A stretch of 64,000 bases of DNA, taken from Streptomyces sp. NRRL F-525 (GTDB lineage: Bacteria > Actinomycetota > Actinomycetes > Streptomycetales > Streptomycetaceae). A program made the translations under genes and the position numbers. Each line of letters starts with the position of its first letter. The stretch's first letter is position 1. The notes beneath the pieces were generated by a model. The model did not search any database. It was not told where the DNA came from and worked only from the letters and a program-made list of their open reading frames with translations. The stretch is taken from the NCBI RefSeq assembly GCF_000716605.1, contig NZ_JNXE01000024.1:87985-151984 (forward strand), given 5' to 3'. Shown here piece after piece: positions 17,037 to 26,140 of this stretch.

Positions 17037-18062
17037 ATGCCCGAACTGCGTGTCGTGGCCGTCTCTAACGACGGCACACGGCTGGTGCTGAAGGCTGCGG
17101 ACAGCACGGAGTACACGCTTCCGATTGACGAGCGTCTGCGCGCCGCGGTACGCGGCGACCGTCCCCGCCTCGGCCAGATCGAGATCGAGGTGGAGAGCCA
17201 TCTCCGCCCCCGAGACATTCAGGCACGTATACGTGCCGGCGCCTCCGCGGAGGAAGTCGCCCAACTAGCCGGTATCCCCGTCGACCGGGTGCGCCGCTTC
17301 GAGGGCCCCGTCCTCGCTGAGCGCGCCTTCATGGCCGAGCGCGCCCGGAAGACTCCCGTCCGCCGCCCCGGCGAGAACGCGGGACCCCAGCTCGGCGAGG
17401 CCGTCCAGGAGCGCCTGACGCTGCGCGGTGCCGAGAAGGACACCGTCCAGTGGGACTCCTGGCGCCGCGACGACGGCACCTGGGAGGTCCTGCTGGTCTA
17501 CCGGGTCGCGGGCGAACCGCACTCGGCGAGCTGGACGTACGACCCGCCCCGGCGGCTCGTCCAGGCCGTCGACGACGAGGCGCGCTCGCTGATCGGCGAG
17601 TCCGACGACCTCTCGGCCACACCCGAGCCCAGCTTCCCGTTCGTGCCGCGGATCGCCCGGCTGCCCAGGGACCGCCCGCTGGACCGTGCCCTGGAGCGCC
17701 CGGAGCGTCCCGCGCTGCCGTCGCCCGAGCCGGTCGAGGAGAGCGAGCGTGACTCCCTGACCAGCCTCCTGGAGGCGGTACCGAGCTTCCGCGGCGACAT
17801 GGTGGTCCCCGAGCGCCCCTCGGATCCCCCGGAGGAGCCCGCGGCGGAACCGGAAGAGGAGGAGCCCCCGGCTCCCGCGGCCTCGGCCGGTTCGGCGTAC
17901 GCGGACGTCCTGATGCCCCGCTCCGTAGGAGCCCATCGCGACCGGCTCATCGGCTCCACCGACCGCCAGGCCGAGGCGGACGGCGTCCGTCCGGGCCGTA
18001 GAGCGGCCGTTCCGAGCTGGGACGAGATCGTCTTCGGGACGCGCAGGAAGAAGCAGGAGTAG
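17037..18062 (+). CDS. sepH: SepH, FtsZ-associated division protein (DUF3071)
   Basis: 341 residues from ATG 17037, which has GGGAGG 5 nt upstream; the frame is open 29 codons further without a ribosome site. The N-terminal DUF3071 domain (residues 1 to about 190) begins MPELRVVAVSNDGTRLVLKA and carries a helix-turn-helix-like segment (GASAEEVAQLAGIPVDRVRRFEGPVL). The C-terminal part is a long acidic, Pro/Glu-rich disordered region ending in a basic GTRRKKQE. This matches SepH of Streptomyces, which binds FtsZ and stimulates its polymerisation at sporulation septa. Despite the HTH it is not known as a DNA-binding regulator. It is monocistronic, closed by a strong terminator. Confidence 0.9.
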   Translation: MPELRVVAVSNDGTRLVLKAADSTEYTLPIDERLRAAVRGDRPRLGQIEIEVESHLRPRDIQARIRAGASAEEVAQLAGIPVDRVRRFEGPVLAERAFMAERARKTPVRRPGENAGPQLGEAVQERLTLRGAEKDTVQWDSWRRDDGTWEVLLVYRVAGEPHSASWTYDPPRRLVQAVDDEARSLIGESDDLSATPEPSFPFVPRIARLPRDRPLDRALERPERPALPSPEPVEESERDSLTSLLEAVPSFRGDMVVPERPSDPPEEPAAEPEEEEPPAPAASAGSAYADVLMPRSVGAHRDRLIGSTDRQAEADGVRPGRRAAVPSWDEIVFGTRRKKQE

Positions 18063-18079
18063 CAGGACAGTTGCTCGTA

Positions 18080-18118
18080 CGAGAGGGCCCGCGGCCGGTT
18101 CGGCTGCGGGCCCTCTCG
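18080..18118. terminator. Bidirectional terminator between sepH and the rhodanese gene
   Basis: A perfect 13-bp stem CGAGAGGGCCCGC / GCGGGCCCTCTCG with a 13-nt loop lies 18 nt past sepH and 12 nt from the stop of the convergent sulfurtransferase gene. Confidence 0.85.
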
Positions 18119-18129
18119 TCATGCGGGCA

Positions 18130-18981
18130 CTACTGGGGATCGGGACCCACGGCCACCGGTCGCTCCGGGTCCGAGGACCACTCCGACCAGGAGCCCACGT
18201 AGAGCGCGGCCGGGATCCCGGCGACCGCCAGGGCCAGTACCTCGTGAGCGCCTGAGACGCCGGATCCGCAGTACACGCCGATGCCCGAACCCTCCGTAGC
18301 GCCAAGGGACTTGAAGCGGGCGGCCAGTTGGTCCGGCGGGAGGAAGCGGCCGTCCGGGCCCACGTTCTCGTTGGTCGGGGCGGACAGGGCGCCCGGGATG
18401 TGGCCGCCGACGCGGTCGATCGGTTCCACCTCGCCGCGGTAGCGCTCCCCCGCGCGGGCGTCGAACAGGACGCCGGTGCGGGCGAGGGCGGCGGCTCCGT
18501 CGGCGTCCAGGAGTTCCACGGCGCCCGGTTCCGGGGTGAAGTCGCCTTCGGCCGGCGTCGGGGTGACCGTCTCCAAGGACCCCTCCCAGGAGGGAAGGCC
18601 GCCGTCGAGGACCCGCACGTCCGGGTGACCCGTCCAGCGCAGCAGCCACCACGCGCGTGCCGCCGCCCAGCCCTGGCCGCCGTCGTACACAACCACCGGG
18701 CGGTCGGCCGACACGCCCGCGTGGCGCATCGCGGCGCCGAAGCGCGCGGTGTCAGGCAGCGGGTGGCGACCGTGTGCACCGGGCGCCGAGGCGAGTTCCT
18801 GATCGAGGTCTACGTAGACGGCACTTGGGATGTGCCCGGCCGCGTACTCGGCGCGGCCGTCGAAGGGCGGCTCACCTGCGGCCTTCGCGACGCTGAGCTG
18901 CCAGCGGACGTCGAGCAGGACCGGCGGGTTCGTCCCGGCGAGATCGCTCGCCAGTTCGGATGCGGAGATGATGGCGTTCAT
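18130..18981 (-). CDS. Sulfurtransferase (thiosulfate / 3-mercaptopyruvate type)
   Basis: 283 residues from ATG 18981 (AAGG about 10 nt upstream; an ATG/GTG pair 9 nt earlier is possible). Two rhodanese domains in tandem: an inactive N-terminal one (VLLDVRWQL, AGHIPSAVYVDLDQ) and a catalytic C-terminal one with the active-site loop CGSGVSGAHEVLAL, where Cys takes up sulfane sulfur. A CG[S/T]G[V/T] loop is characteristic of mercaptopyruvate sulfurtransferases, so 3-mercaptopyruvate is more likely the donor than thiosulfate, though annotation often says thiosulfate. It is a single gene with a convergent terminator. Confidence 0.88.
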   Translation of the reverse strand: MNAIISASELASDLAGTNPPVLLDVRWQLSVAKAAGEPPFDGRAEYAAGHIPSAVYVDLDQELASAPGAHGRHPLPDTARFGAAMRHAGVSADRPVVVYDGGQGWAAARAWWLLRWTGHPDVRVLDGGLPSWEGSLETVTPTPAEGDFTPEPGAVELLDADGAAALARTGVLFDARAGERYRGEVEPIDRVGGHIPGALSAPTNENVGPDGRFLPPDQLAARFKSLGATEGSGIGVYCGSGVSGAHEVLALAVAGIPAALYVGSWSEWSSDPERPVAVGPDPQ

Positions 18982-19302
18982 GGCCACCATCCTTGCGCAA
19001 GGGGTGGCCGTCGCGTCCAGGGCCGACTACTCTGCTCGGCCGGGCAGCCTCGATCACGAGGCGTACGGGAACGAGCACATGCTGTACAGCCGATGGACAC
19101 CCCTCGGCAATCATCCGGAAACGGACGAGTGGCCGCAGATCGGTCATCCTCTCCATGTGAGCCGCCCGCCGACGGCGCGGCCGGGGCGCGGTGCGTCACG
19201 GGGGGTGCGAGCATCGGCACGGGGCGTGCACGCGGCTGCGGCACGCGGATCCGCACTGCGGAAGCGATACGGCCACCGCGAGGGGCCTAGGAGAAGGTGA
19301 CG

Positions 19303-20106
19303 ATGACCGAGGCACGGGGGTCGGCCGGCCTGAACGGCGACACGCACACTCGGCGTACGCAGGGCGCGCCCTGCTGGGTGAGTCTGATGGTGCACGGGAT
19401 GGCCGCGACTCAGGAGTTCTACGGAGAGCTGTTCGGCTGGGAGTTCCAGCCCGGTCCGCAGCAGCTCGGCCCCTACGCGCGGGCCCTGCTCGACGGGCAG
19501 GAGGTGGCCGGCATCGGGCAGCTGCCGCCGGACCGGCATCTGCCCATCGCGTGGACGCCGTATCTCGCCTCGGACGACGTCGACCAGACGGCCGAGACGG
19601 TACGGATGTGCGGCGGCACGGTCGGGGTGGGCCCCCTGGACGCGGCCGAGGCCGGCCGGCTGGCGATCGGCTCCGACCCGTCGGGGGCGGTCTTCGGCAT
19701 CTGGCAGGCCTCCGACCACCTCGGCACGATCCTCACCGGCGTCCCCGGCACACCCGCCTGGAACGAACTGCTGACCTCCGAGACCGCGAGCGTCGCCAAG
19801 TTCTACGAGGCGGTGTTCGGCTACGAGGAAGTGCCGGTGGTCTCCGCCGACTTCGACTACGTCACCCTCCACCTGGACGGCCACCCGGTCGCCGGCATCC
19901 ACGGCGTCGGCACGGCCCTGCCACGCGACCGGGGCCCGCACTGGATGACGTACTTCGAGGTCGCCGACACGGACGAGGCCCTGCGCCGCGTCACGGACCT
20001 GGGCGGCCACACCCTCAAACCGCCCCACGACAGCCCCCACGGGCGCGTGGCCACGGTCGCGGACCCCGAGGGCGCGATGTTCTCGGTGATCGAGGGGCCG
20101 CGCTAG
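19303..20106 (+). CDS. Two-domain VOC (glyoxalase/bleomycin-resistance fold) protein
   Basis: 267 residues; start at ATG 19303 with AAGG 8 nt upstream, and a GTG two codons earlier is also possible. Two tandem vicinal-oxygen-chelate modules are seen. The first runs from about residue 22 (APCWVSLMVHGMAATQEFYGELFGW) and the second from about 143 (PAWNELLTSETASVAKFYEAVFGY), ending GRVATVADPEGAMFSVIEGP. Proteins of this layout include dioxygenase-like and drug-binding proteins as well as a Streptomyces '27 kDa antigen/hydroxylase' group with no known reaction. Its last 4 nt overlap the tail of the convergent tdk gene. Confidence 0.82.
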   Translation: MTEARGSAGLNGDTHTRRTQGAPCWVSLMVHGMAATQEFYGELFGWEFQPGPQQLGPYARALLDGQEVAGIGQLPPDRHLPIAWTPYLASDDVDQTAETVRMCGGTVGVGPLDAAEAGRLAIGSDPSGAVFGIWQASDHLGTILTGVPGTPAWNELLTSETASVAKFYEAVFGYEEVPVVSADFDYVTLHLDGHPVAGIHGVGTALPRDRGPHWMTYFEVADTDEALRRVTDLGGHTLKPPHDSPHGRVATVADPEGAMFSVIEGPR

Positions 20107-20750
20107 GCCGACGTCATCGGCAGCACATCCGGTGACAGCGCCGCCGCCCGAGCCGTAGCCGCCGTCATGCGGCGGCGGTGGTGGCGGCGGCACAGGACCT
20201 CGTAGCCGACCGCTTCCGCCTGGTTGACGTCGCCCACGACTACCTGCGCGCCCTCGACGACCATCTCGCCGCCTATCGTGCGGGCGTTGTGGGTGGCGCG
20301 GGCGCCGCACCAGCAGAGGGCCTCGACCTGAAGGACCTCGACGCGGTCGGCGAGTTCGACCAGGCGCTGGGAGCCGGGGAAGAGCTTGGAGCGGAAGTCG
20401 GTCGTGATGCCGAAGGCGTAGACGTCGAGGCTCAGGTCGTCGACCACGCGCGCGAGTTGGTCGATCTGCACCGGCGCCAGGAACTGTGCCTCGTCGGCGA
20501 TGACGTAGTCCGCGCGGCCGCCCTGGGAGAGGTGGTCGACGACGTACGCGTAGAGGTCCTGCTCGTCCTCGACCTCCACCGCGTCGGTGACCAGGCCGAG
20601 GCGTGAGGAAAGCTTTCCCTCGCCCGCGCGGTCGTCTCGGGTGAAGATCATCCCCGCCAGTCCGCGTGCCGAGCGGTTGTGCTCGATCTGGAGCGCCAGG
20701 GTCGACTTCCCGCAGTCCATCGTTCCGGAGAAGAACACCAGCTCGGGCAT
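20103..20750 (-). CDS. tdk: Thymidine kinase
   Basis: 215 residues. The TK1-type enzyme phosphorylates thymidine to dTMP with ATP in the salvage pathway. Walker A is GTMDCGKST (residues 9-17). VIADEAQFL is the Walker-B-like DEAQF segment holding the catalytic Glu. The structural zinc site is formed by CWCG and the C-terminal CRRHHRRR, where the family has Cys pairs. The thymidine-binding lasso follows the zinc site. The start has a weak upstream AAAGG. The gene ends convergently with the VOC gene. Confidence 0.93.
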   Translation of the reverse strand: MPELVFFSGTMDCGKSTLALQIEHNRSARGLAGMIFTRDDRAGEGKLSSRLGLVTDAVEVEDEQDLYAYVVDHLSQGGRADYVIADEAQFLAPVQIDQLARVVDDLSLDVYAFGITTDFRSKLFPGSQRLVELADRVEVLQVEALCWCGARATHNARTIGGEMVVEGAQVVVGDVNQAEAVGYEVLCRRHHRRRMTAATARAAALSPDVLPMTSA

Positions 20751-20793
20751 GGGGAGTTGAGCACCTTTCGGCGAAGAGGCGGACAGTGGGGCT

Positions 20794-21984
20794 TCAGGAG
20801 CGTACTTCGAGCAGGGGGACCAGCTGCTCGGCAGGGGTCATCGAACCGTGGTTGCCGACCATCGCCGACTCCTTCGGCTCCCGCTCGGACGCGATGATCA
20901 GGACGTCGTCCCGGGCCGCCGCGATCACGTCGCCGAGGCGGTCGTAGACGCGGTCGTCGATGTGCGGGCCGAACCAGCCCGCCGCGATCGCCTCGTCCCG
21001 CGAGGCCACCCAGAACTGCTCGCCGAGGACCTCGCGCCAGCAGGTCAGCACGTCGTTCTCGGCGCCCCGCACCGCGTAGACGTGGCGGGCGCGGCCCTCG
21101 CCGCCGAGGAGGGCTACGCCGGCGCGCAGTTCCCAGTCCGCGTCGAAGTCGATGCGGTGCTCCTCGTCGAAGGGCACGTCGATCATGCCGTGGTCGGCGG
21201 TGACGTACAGGGCGCTGCGCGGCGGGAGTTGCTCGGCGAGGCGCTGGACGAGCCGGTCGACGTACATGAGTTGGCCGCGCCAGGTGTCGGAGGCGATGCC
21301 GTAGCGGTGGCCCGCGCCGTCGAGTTCGGCGTAGTACGTGTAGACCAAGGAGCGGTCCCCGGCGGCCAGTTGCTCGGCCGCGAGGTCCATGCGCTCCTCG
21401 CCGGTGAGCCGCCCGTGGAACGTTCCGCCGCTGAGCGCGACCTTCGTCAGCGGGGTGTTCTGGAAAGTGGGTGAGGAGACCTGCGCCGCGTGCACGCCCG
21501 CGTCGTGGGCCAGTTGGAAGATCGTGGGGTACGGCTGCCAGGGGCCCGGCTTGGTCCACGGCTGCCAGCGGAGCTGGTTCATCAGCTCGCCGGTGGCCGG
21601 GTTGCGCACGGTGTAGCCGGGCAGGCCGTGGGCTCCGGGCGGCAGGCCGGTGCCGACGGAGGCGAGGGAGGTCGCGGTGGTCGCCGGGTACCCGGCGGTG
21701 AGGGGGCGTCCGGTGCCGCCGCGCGAGCTGCCGAGGAGCGCGTGCAGGTACGGGGCCTCGTCGGCGTGGTCCTTGATCTGCTCCCAGCCGAGGCCGTCGA
21801 TCAGGAAGACGCAGTTCCGGTCGGCCGGGGTCAGCTCCGGGATGGCCGCGGTCGTACCGGGTACGCCCATGCCCGCGGCCAGCGTGGGCAGCAGGTCGGC
21901 GAGGGAGCCGGAGCCGTACTCGGGGACGGGCGCGGACTCGATGGCGAGGGGCTCGGGGTGGTCCCAGGTGGCTGGCTGTGCCAT
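20794..21984 (-). CDS. Alkaline-phosphatase-superfamily phosphodiesterase/pyrophosphatase
   Basis: 396 residues, cytoplasmic (no signal peptide). The nucleotide pyrophosphatase/phosphodiesterase type is shown by NCVFLIDGLGW (metal Asp), the nucleophile Thr in YPATTATSLASVGTG, YYAELDGAGHRYG, and YVTADHGMIDV with the Asp-His metal pair. A final NHGSM adds the last metal His. Members hydrolyse phosphodiester or pyrophosphate bonds of nucleotides or phospholipids; the substrate is unknown. The start overlaps the stop of the upstream DUF5998 gene as TGATG, so the two are translated together. Confidence 0.83.
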   Translation of the reverse strand: MAQPATWDHPEPLAIESAPVPEYGSGSLADLLPTLAAGMGVPGTTAAIPELTPADRNCVFLIDGLGWEQIKDHADEAPYLHALLGSSRGGTGRPLTAGYPATTATSLASVGTGLPPGAHGLPGYTVRNPATGELMNQLRWQPWTKPGPWQPYPTIFQLAHDAGVHAAQVSSPTFQNTPLTKVALSGGTFHGRLTGEERMDLAAEQLAAGDRSLVYTYYAELDGAGHRYGIASDTWRGQLMYVDRLVQRLAEQLPPRSALYVTADHGMIDVPFDEEHRIDFDADWELRAGVALLGGEGRARHVYAVRGAENDVLTCWREVLGEQFWVASRDEAIAAGWFGPHIDDRVYDRLGDVIAAARDDVLIIASEREPKESAMVGNHGSMTPAEQLVPLLEVRS

Positions 21985-22571
21985 CAGCGGGGAACGTCCG
22001 CGGTCGCCTCGGAGAGCGACTGCGCGAAGGCGAGGGTCTGCTGCACCGTCTCCGGGCCGTCGCCCGCCTCGCTGACGCGCAGGCTCAGGTCGTCCGCCGT
22101 CGAGTTGCCCGTGTAGCCGTGGTCCGCCTCGCAGTTGGGGTCGCCGCAGGCGGCCGGCTCCAGGTCGATCCGGGCGACGGCACCCCAGCCGATGGTCAGC
22201 ACGACCTCGCGCGGCAGCGTGCCCGGGGTGTACGACTCCGGGTTGGCGACCACGCGGCTGAGCACCACGGACGAGATCCGGCCGAGCTTCACGGACTCCG
22301 TGGACGTCGTCGCGTACGGCGTCGGGGAGGTACTGTCGGCGGCCTGCTCGTCGGTGTGGCTGACGATGAAGCGGTTGCCGGTGAGGACGAGCACGGTCAC
22401 ATGCCGGCGCACCTCGTTCTGGTCGAACGTGGTCTCCTGGTGGACCAGGAACGACCGGATCGGCTCGCCGCCCACGGCGGCCTCCACCGCCTCGGCCACG
22501 AGGGCCGGGTAGTAGCCGCTGCGCTCGATCGCCGCACGCAGCCCCTGGGTCGTCGTACTGGTCTTGGCCAT
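21984..22571 (-). CDS. DUF5998 family protein
   Basis: 195 residues from ATG 22571 (AGGA 8 nt upstream). The start is MAKTSTTTQGLRAAIERSGYY. The protein is a compact alpha/beta domain with a beta-rich middle (EVRRHVTVLVLTGNRFIVSHTDE). Near the C-terminus is a Cys/His cluster, ACGDPNCEADHGYTG, that could bind metal. DUF5998 is confined to actinobacteria and has no known function. The TGATG overlap with the phosphodiesterase gene suggests the two act together. No signal peptide or TM. Confidence 0.8.
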   Translation of the reverse strand: MAKTSTTTQGLRAAIERSGYYPALVAEAVEAAVGGEPIRSFLVHQETTFDQNEVRRHVTVLVLTGNRFIVSHTDEQAADSTSPTPYATTSTESVKLGRISSVVLSRVVANPESYTPGTLPREVVLTIGWGAVARIDLEPAACGDPNCEADHGYTGNSTADDLSLRVSEAGDGPETVQQTLAFAQSLSEATADVPR

Positions 22572-22704
22572 GACGTCCATCCTACGGTGGCGCACTGACT
22601 GCGAGGCACCGCCGAGCACTGTCTTGTCACAGCCGTCTCAGCACGCGGGACCGGTACGAGGGGGCACGGGACCCGCGCGCGGGAGGCGTCCTTGAGTACG
22701 TCCG

Positions 22705-25551
22705 TCAGTACACGGGAAGCGTCCTCGGGCCGAGGTCGTCGCGGACGGGCGGCGGGGCCAGGCGGACGGAGGCGCCGAGCACGCTCAGGCCGCGCGCGGC
22801 GACGACGACCGGCTCCAGGGTCACGGCGACGACCTCGGGATGGTCGTCGACCAGCCGCGACACCCGCAGCATCAGCTCCTCCAGGGCAGGCGTGTCGACC
22901 GGCGTGGAGCCGCGCCAGCCGAACAGGAGCGGCGCCGTCCGGATCGACCTGACCAGCGAACCGGCCTCCCTGTCCGTGACCGGAATCAGCCGGTGCGCGG
23001 TGTCCCCGAGCAGCTGCGAGGCGGCCCCGGCGAGCCCGAAAGACAGCACAGCCCCGGCCGCCGGATCGATGACGGCCCGTACGACGGTGTCGACCCCGCG
23101 CGGCGCCATCCGTTGCACCACCGGCCGCAGTTCCTCCGGCGTCCCGAACAGCTCTCCCAACTCGGCGTACGCCCGCCGCAGTTGGTCCTCGTCCGCGAGA
23201 TCCAGCCGTACGCCGCCCAGGTCGGCGCGGTGGCGCAGGTGCGGGGCGGTGGCCTTGAGGGCGACCGGGTAGCCGAGGGTGCGGGCGGCTTCGGCGGCGG
23301 TGTCGGGGGTGGGTGCGGGGAGCGCGCGGTGGACGTCGACGCCGTACTTCCCGAGCAGGTCGCAGGTGTCCTCGACGCCGAGGGTGAGGCCCTGCCCGCG
23401 CGCGAGGAGGCCGCCGATCAGCCCGGCGGCGCCCTTCTCGTCGATGTCCTCGAACTCGGGGACCCGGCCGGGGTCGGTGGCCTCGCGCCGCCACTGGGCG
23501 TACTTCACGGCTTCGGCGAGGGCGCGGACGGCGCGCTCGGCGGCGGGGAAGGCGGGGATGAGGCCGCCGCCTTCGGGGGCGGGGATCGCGGTGATGGCCG
23601 ACTCCGGTTCCGCGGCGCTCCGTCGGGGTGGTCCTTCCGCGGGGCGGGGCGGGTCGGCGCCGGGTGCCTTGGAAGCGACCTGTGGTGCCGTGCTCATCGC
23701 GGCCGACAACGCCGCGGCCAGCCCGCCGAGTTCCACGTGCACCACCAGCACCGGCTTCCCGGGAACCGCCGCCGCCGCGGAGCGCAACGCCTCCGCCAAC
23801 GCCGCGTCTTCTGCCGGCCCCTCCCCCACCGCGGGTATCGCGGTCACGACCACCGCGTCGCACGAGTCGTCGGCCAGCGCGGCCGACAGCGCCCGGTGGA
23901 AGTCCGCCGCGGTCGCCGCGGTCGTCAGGTCCACCGGCGGCGACGGCCGCAACCCCTCGGAGAGGCACGCGTCGTAGGTCAGCAGCCCGAGCGACTCGGA
24001 GTTCCCGACGATCGCCACCCGCGGCCCGCCGGGCAGTGGCTGGCGGGCCAGGAGCAGCCCCGTGTCGACCAGTTCGGTGATCGTCTCGACGCGGATCACC
24101 CCGGCCTGGCGGAGCAGCGCGGACACGGTCGCGTGCGGCAGCCGGGTCGCACGGACCGCGTGTCCCTGGGGGGCCGATCCGGCGCCCTGGACGACGACCA
24201 GCGGTTTCGCGGCCGCCGTGCGCCGGGCGAGGCGGGTGAACTTGCGGGGGTTGCCGATGGACTCCAGGTACATGAGGGCGACGTCGGTGTCGGGATCGTC
24301 GTACCAGTACTGAAGGACGTCGTTCCCGGAGACGTCCGCGCGGTTGCCGGACGACACGAAGGTGGAGACGCCGGTGACTCCGGTGACCCCGCCGCCGCGC
24401 CGGTGCAGGCGGGAGAGCAGGGCGATGCCGATGGCGCCGGACTGGGCGAAGAGGCCGATGCGTCCGGGGCGGGGCATCTCGGGGGCGAGGGACGCGTTCA
24501 GCCGTACGTCGGCCGCGGTGTTGATGACCCCGAAGGCGTTCGGTCCGATGATGCGCATGCCGTACGTGCGCGCGTGGCGCACGAGTTCGCGCTGGCGCTC
24601 GCGTCCCTCGGGGCCGCTCTCGGCGTACCCGGCGGTGACCACGACGAGTCCCTGCACCCCGTGTTCGCCGCACTCGGTGACGACTTCGGGGACGTGCTCC
24701 ACCGGGACGGCGACGACCGCGAGGTCCACGGGGCCTTCGATGTCGCGGACCGAGCGGTACGCGGGCACCCCGTCGAGGTCCTTCTGCTCCTCGGGGAAGG
24801 CCTTGTTCACGGCGTACAGGCCACCGGTGAAACCGGCGTCCCTGATGTTGTCGAGAACGCTGCGGCCCACCCCTCCGGGGGAACGGCCGACACCGACGAC
24901 GGCGACCGACCCGGGCACCAACAGCCGCCGTACGGACCGCGCTTCGGCCCGCTGCTCCCGCGCGCGCTGCACGGCGAGGGACCGGTCCGTGGGTTCGAGA
25001 TCGAACTCCAGGCGGACGACGCCGTCCTCGAAGCTGCGCTTCTGGGTGTAGCCGGCGTCCGTGAACACCTTGATCATCTTGTTGTTGGCGGGCAGCACCT
25101 CGGCGGCGAAGCGGCGGATGCCGCGCTCGCGGGCGACGGCGGCGATGTGCTCCAGGAGGGCGGAGGCGACGCCCCTCCCCTGGTGGGCGTCCTGCACCAG
25201 GAAGGCGACCTCGGCCTCGTCGGCCGGGGCGGAGGCGGCACGCCCGTCGGCACTAATGCGGTCATAGCGTACGGTGGCGATGAACTCGCCGCCGACGGTG
25301 GCCGCGAGTCCCACCCGGTCCACAAAGTCGTGGTGCGTGAAGCGGTGGACATCCTTGGCGGACAGGCGCGGATACGGCGCGAAGAAGCGGTAGTACTTCG
25401 ACTCGTCGGAGACCTGCTCGTAGAAGCTGACCAGGCGATCGGCGTCGTCGACGGTGATGGGCCTGATGCGCGCGGTACCCCCGTCGCGCAGCACCACGTC
25501 GGCTTCCCAGTGGGCGGGGTACTCGTGCCGGTCCGACGAGGTCTGCTGCAT
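22705..25551 (-). CDS. GNAT acetyltransferase fused to ADP-forming acyl-CoA-synthetase-like region (PatA type)
   Basis: 948 residues from ATG 25551. Residues about 20-190 form a GNAT domain (IRPITVDDADRLVSFY; acetyl-CoA loop QGRGVASALLEHI). The rest resembles ADP-forming acyl-CoA synthetase: CoA-binding domain (VAVVGVGRSPGGVGRSV, about 215-330), succinyl-CoA-ligase-like domains (IIGPNAFGVIN, LFAQSGAIG), and an ATP-grasp segment (LGYPVALKATAP) near 730-900. The order GNAT-first is the reverse of Salmonella Pat and matches S. lividans PatA, a lysine acetyltransferase described as controlling acetoacetyl-CoA synthetase. I infer the same role: acetyl-CoA-dependent regulation of acyl-CoA synthetases. 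The Pro/Ala-rich insert near 620-660 is a linker. Confidence 0.8.
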   Translation of the reverse strand: MQQTSSDRHEYPAHWEADVVLRDGGTARIRPITVDDADRLVSFYEQVSDESKYYRFFAPYPRLSAKDVHRFTHHDFVDRVGLAATVGGEFIATVRYDRISADGRAASAPADEAEVAFLVQDAHQGRGVASALLEHIAAVARERGIRRFAAEVLPANNKMIKVFTDAGYTQKRSFEDGVVRLEFDLEPTDRSLAVQRAREQRAEARSVRRLLVPGSVAVVGVGRSPGGVGRSVLDNIRDAGFTGGLYAVNKAFPEEQKDLDGVPAYRSVRDIEGPVDLAVVAVPVEHVPEVVTECGEHGVQGLVVVTAGYAESGPEGRERQRELVRHARTYGMRIIGPNAFGVINTAADVRLNASLAPEMPRPGRIGLFAQSGAIGIALLSRLHRRGGGVTGVTGVSTFVSSGNRADVSGNDVLQYWYDDPDTDVALMYLESIGNPRKFTRLARRTAAAKPLVVVQGAGSAPQGHAVRATRLPHATVSALLRQAGVIRVETITELVDTGLLLARQPLPGGPRVAIVGNSESLGLLTYDACLSEGLRPSPPVDLTTAATAADFHRALSAALADDSCDAVVVTAIPAVGEGPAEDAALAEALRSAAAAVPGKPVLVVHVELGGLAAALSAAMSTAPQVASKAPGADPPRPAEGPPRRSAAEPESAITAIPAPEGGGLIPAFPAAERAVRALAEAVKYAQWRREATDPGRVPEFEDIDEKGAAGLIGGLLARGQGLTLGVEDTCDLLGKYGVDVHRALPAPTPDTAAEAARTLGYPVALKATAPHLRHRADLGGVRLDLADEDQLRRAYAELGELFGTPEELRPVVQRMAPRGVDTVVRAVIDPAAGAVLSFGLAGAASQLLGDTAHRLIPVTDREAGSLVRSIRTAPLLFGWRGSTPVDTPALEELMLRVSRLVDDHPEVVAVTLEPVVVAARGLSVLGASVRLAPPPVRDDLGPRTLPVY

Positions 25552-25699
25552 GGGGCCCAGCGTACGGCTCGCGTCTGACAACGGCGCGAGGCAGTCTGTG
25601 GGCAACAACAGAGCACGGGAAGTCGGGCCGAGGCCGCGGTCCGACGACTCGCTCCGGACGGTTCACAGGGCCGGTCCGGGGTCGCTTCACGTGTGGGAA

Positions 25700-25715
25700 A
25701 CTGGTCTAGACAACC
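25700..25715. promoter_or_regulatory. dre element (DasR operator) upstream of ptsH
   Basis: ACTGGTCTAGACAACC matches the published DasR-responsive element consensus ACTGGTCTAGACCACT at 14 of 16 positions. It lies 25 nt before the ptsH ATG. DasR is the GntR-type N-acetylglucosamine regulator of Streptomyces, and ptsH is a known target, so this is an assignment from established knowledge plus a direct match. Confidence 0.8.
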
Positions 25716-25740
25716 CTGAGACTCTGAAGGGCAGCATCAC

Positions 25741-26022
25741 ATGGCTGAGCGCCGCGTCAACGTCGGCTGGGCGGAGGGCCTTCACGCCCGCCCCGCCTCC
25801 ATCTTCGTCCGGGCCACCACGGCCTCGGGTATCCCCGTGACGATCGCCAAGGCCGACGGCAACCCCGTCAACGCGGCCTCCATGCTCGCGGTCCTGGGCC
25901 TGGGTGCCCAGGGCGGCGAGGAGATCGTCCTCGCGTCGGACGCCGAGGGCGCGGACGCGGCCCTCGACCGCCTGGCGAAGCTGGTCGCGGAAGGTCTCGA
26001 GGAACTCCCCGAGACCGTCTGA
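25741..26022 (+). CDS. ptsH: HPr phosphocarrier protein of the PTS
   Basis: 93 residues. HPr relays phosphate from enzyme I to the sugar-specific EIIA proteins of the phosphotransferase system. The phosphorylated His15 is in GLHARPAS, and the regulatory-serine region is NAASMLAVLGLGA (Ser47). It stands alone, as in other streptomycetes, with ptsI and crr elsewhere. A DasR operator overlaps its promoter region, tying it to N-acetylglucosamine metabolism, and a hairpin terminator lies about 120 nt downstream. Confidence 0.95.
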   Translation: MAERRVNVGWAEGLHARPASIFVRATTASGIPVTIAKADGNPVNAASMLAVLGLGAQGGEEIVLASDAEGADAALDRLAKLVAEGLEELPETV

Positions 26023-26140
26023 GCACACCCCCCTTTGCGCCTAAACCGGCGCCGCTCTCGCGGAGGTGGTTGCGCGCCGCGGGGGTTCCTCAATTGATGG
26101 TTGCGGTCCTTTTCGTCGCAAAACCGATGTACCGCAACCT

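Noticed and set aside
22840..25578. Long plus-strand reading frame (912 codons) opposite the PatA-like gene
   Set aside because: Antisense shadow of a clear multi-domain protein; no recognisable motif in its own translation.
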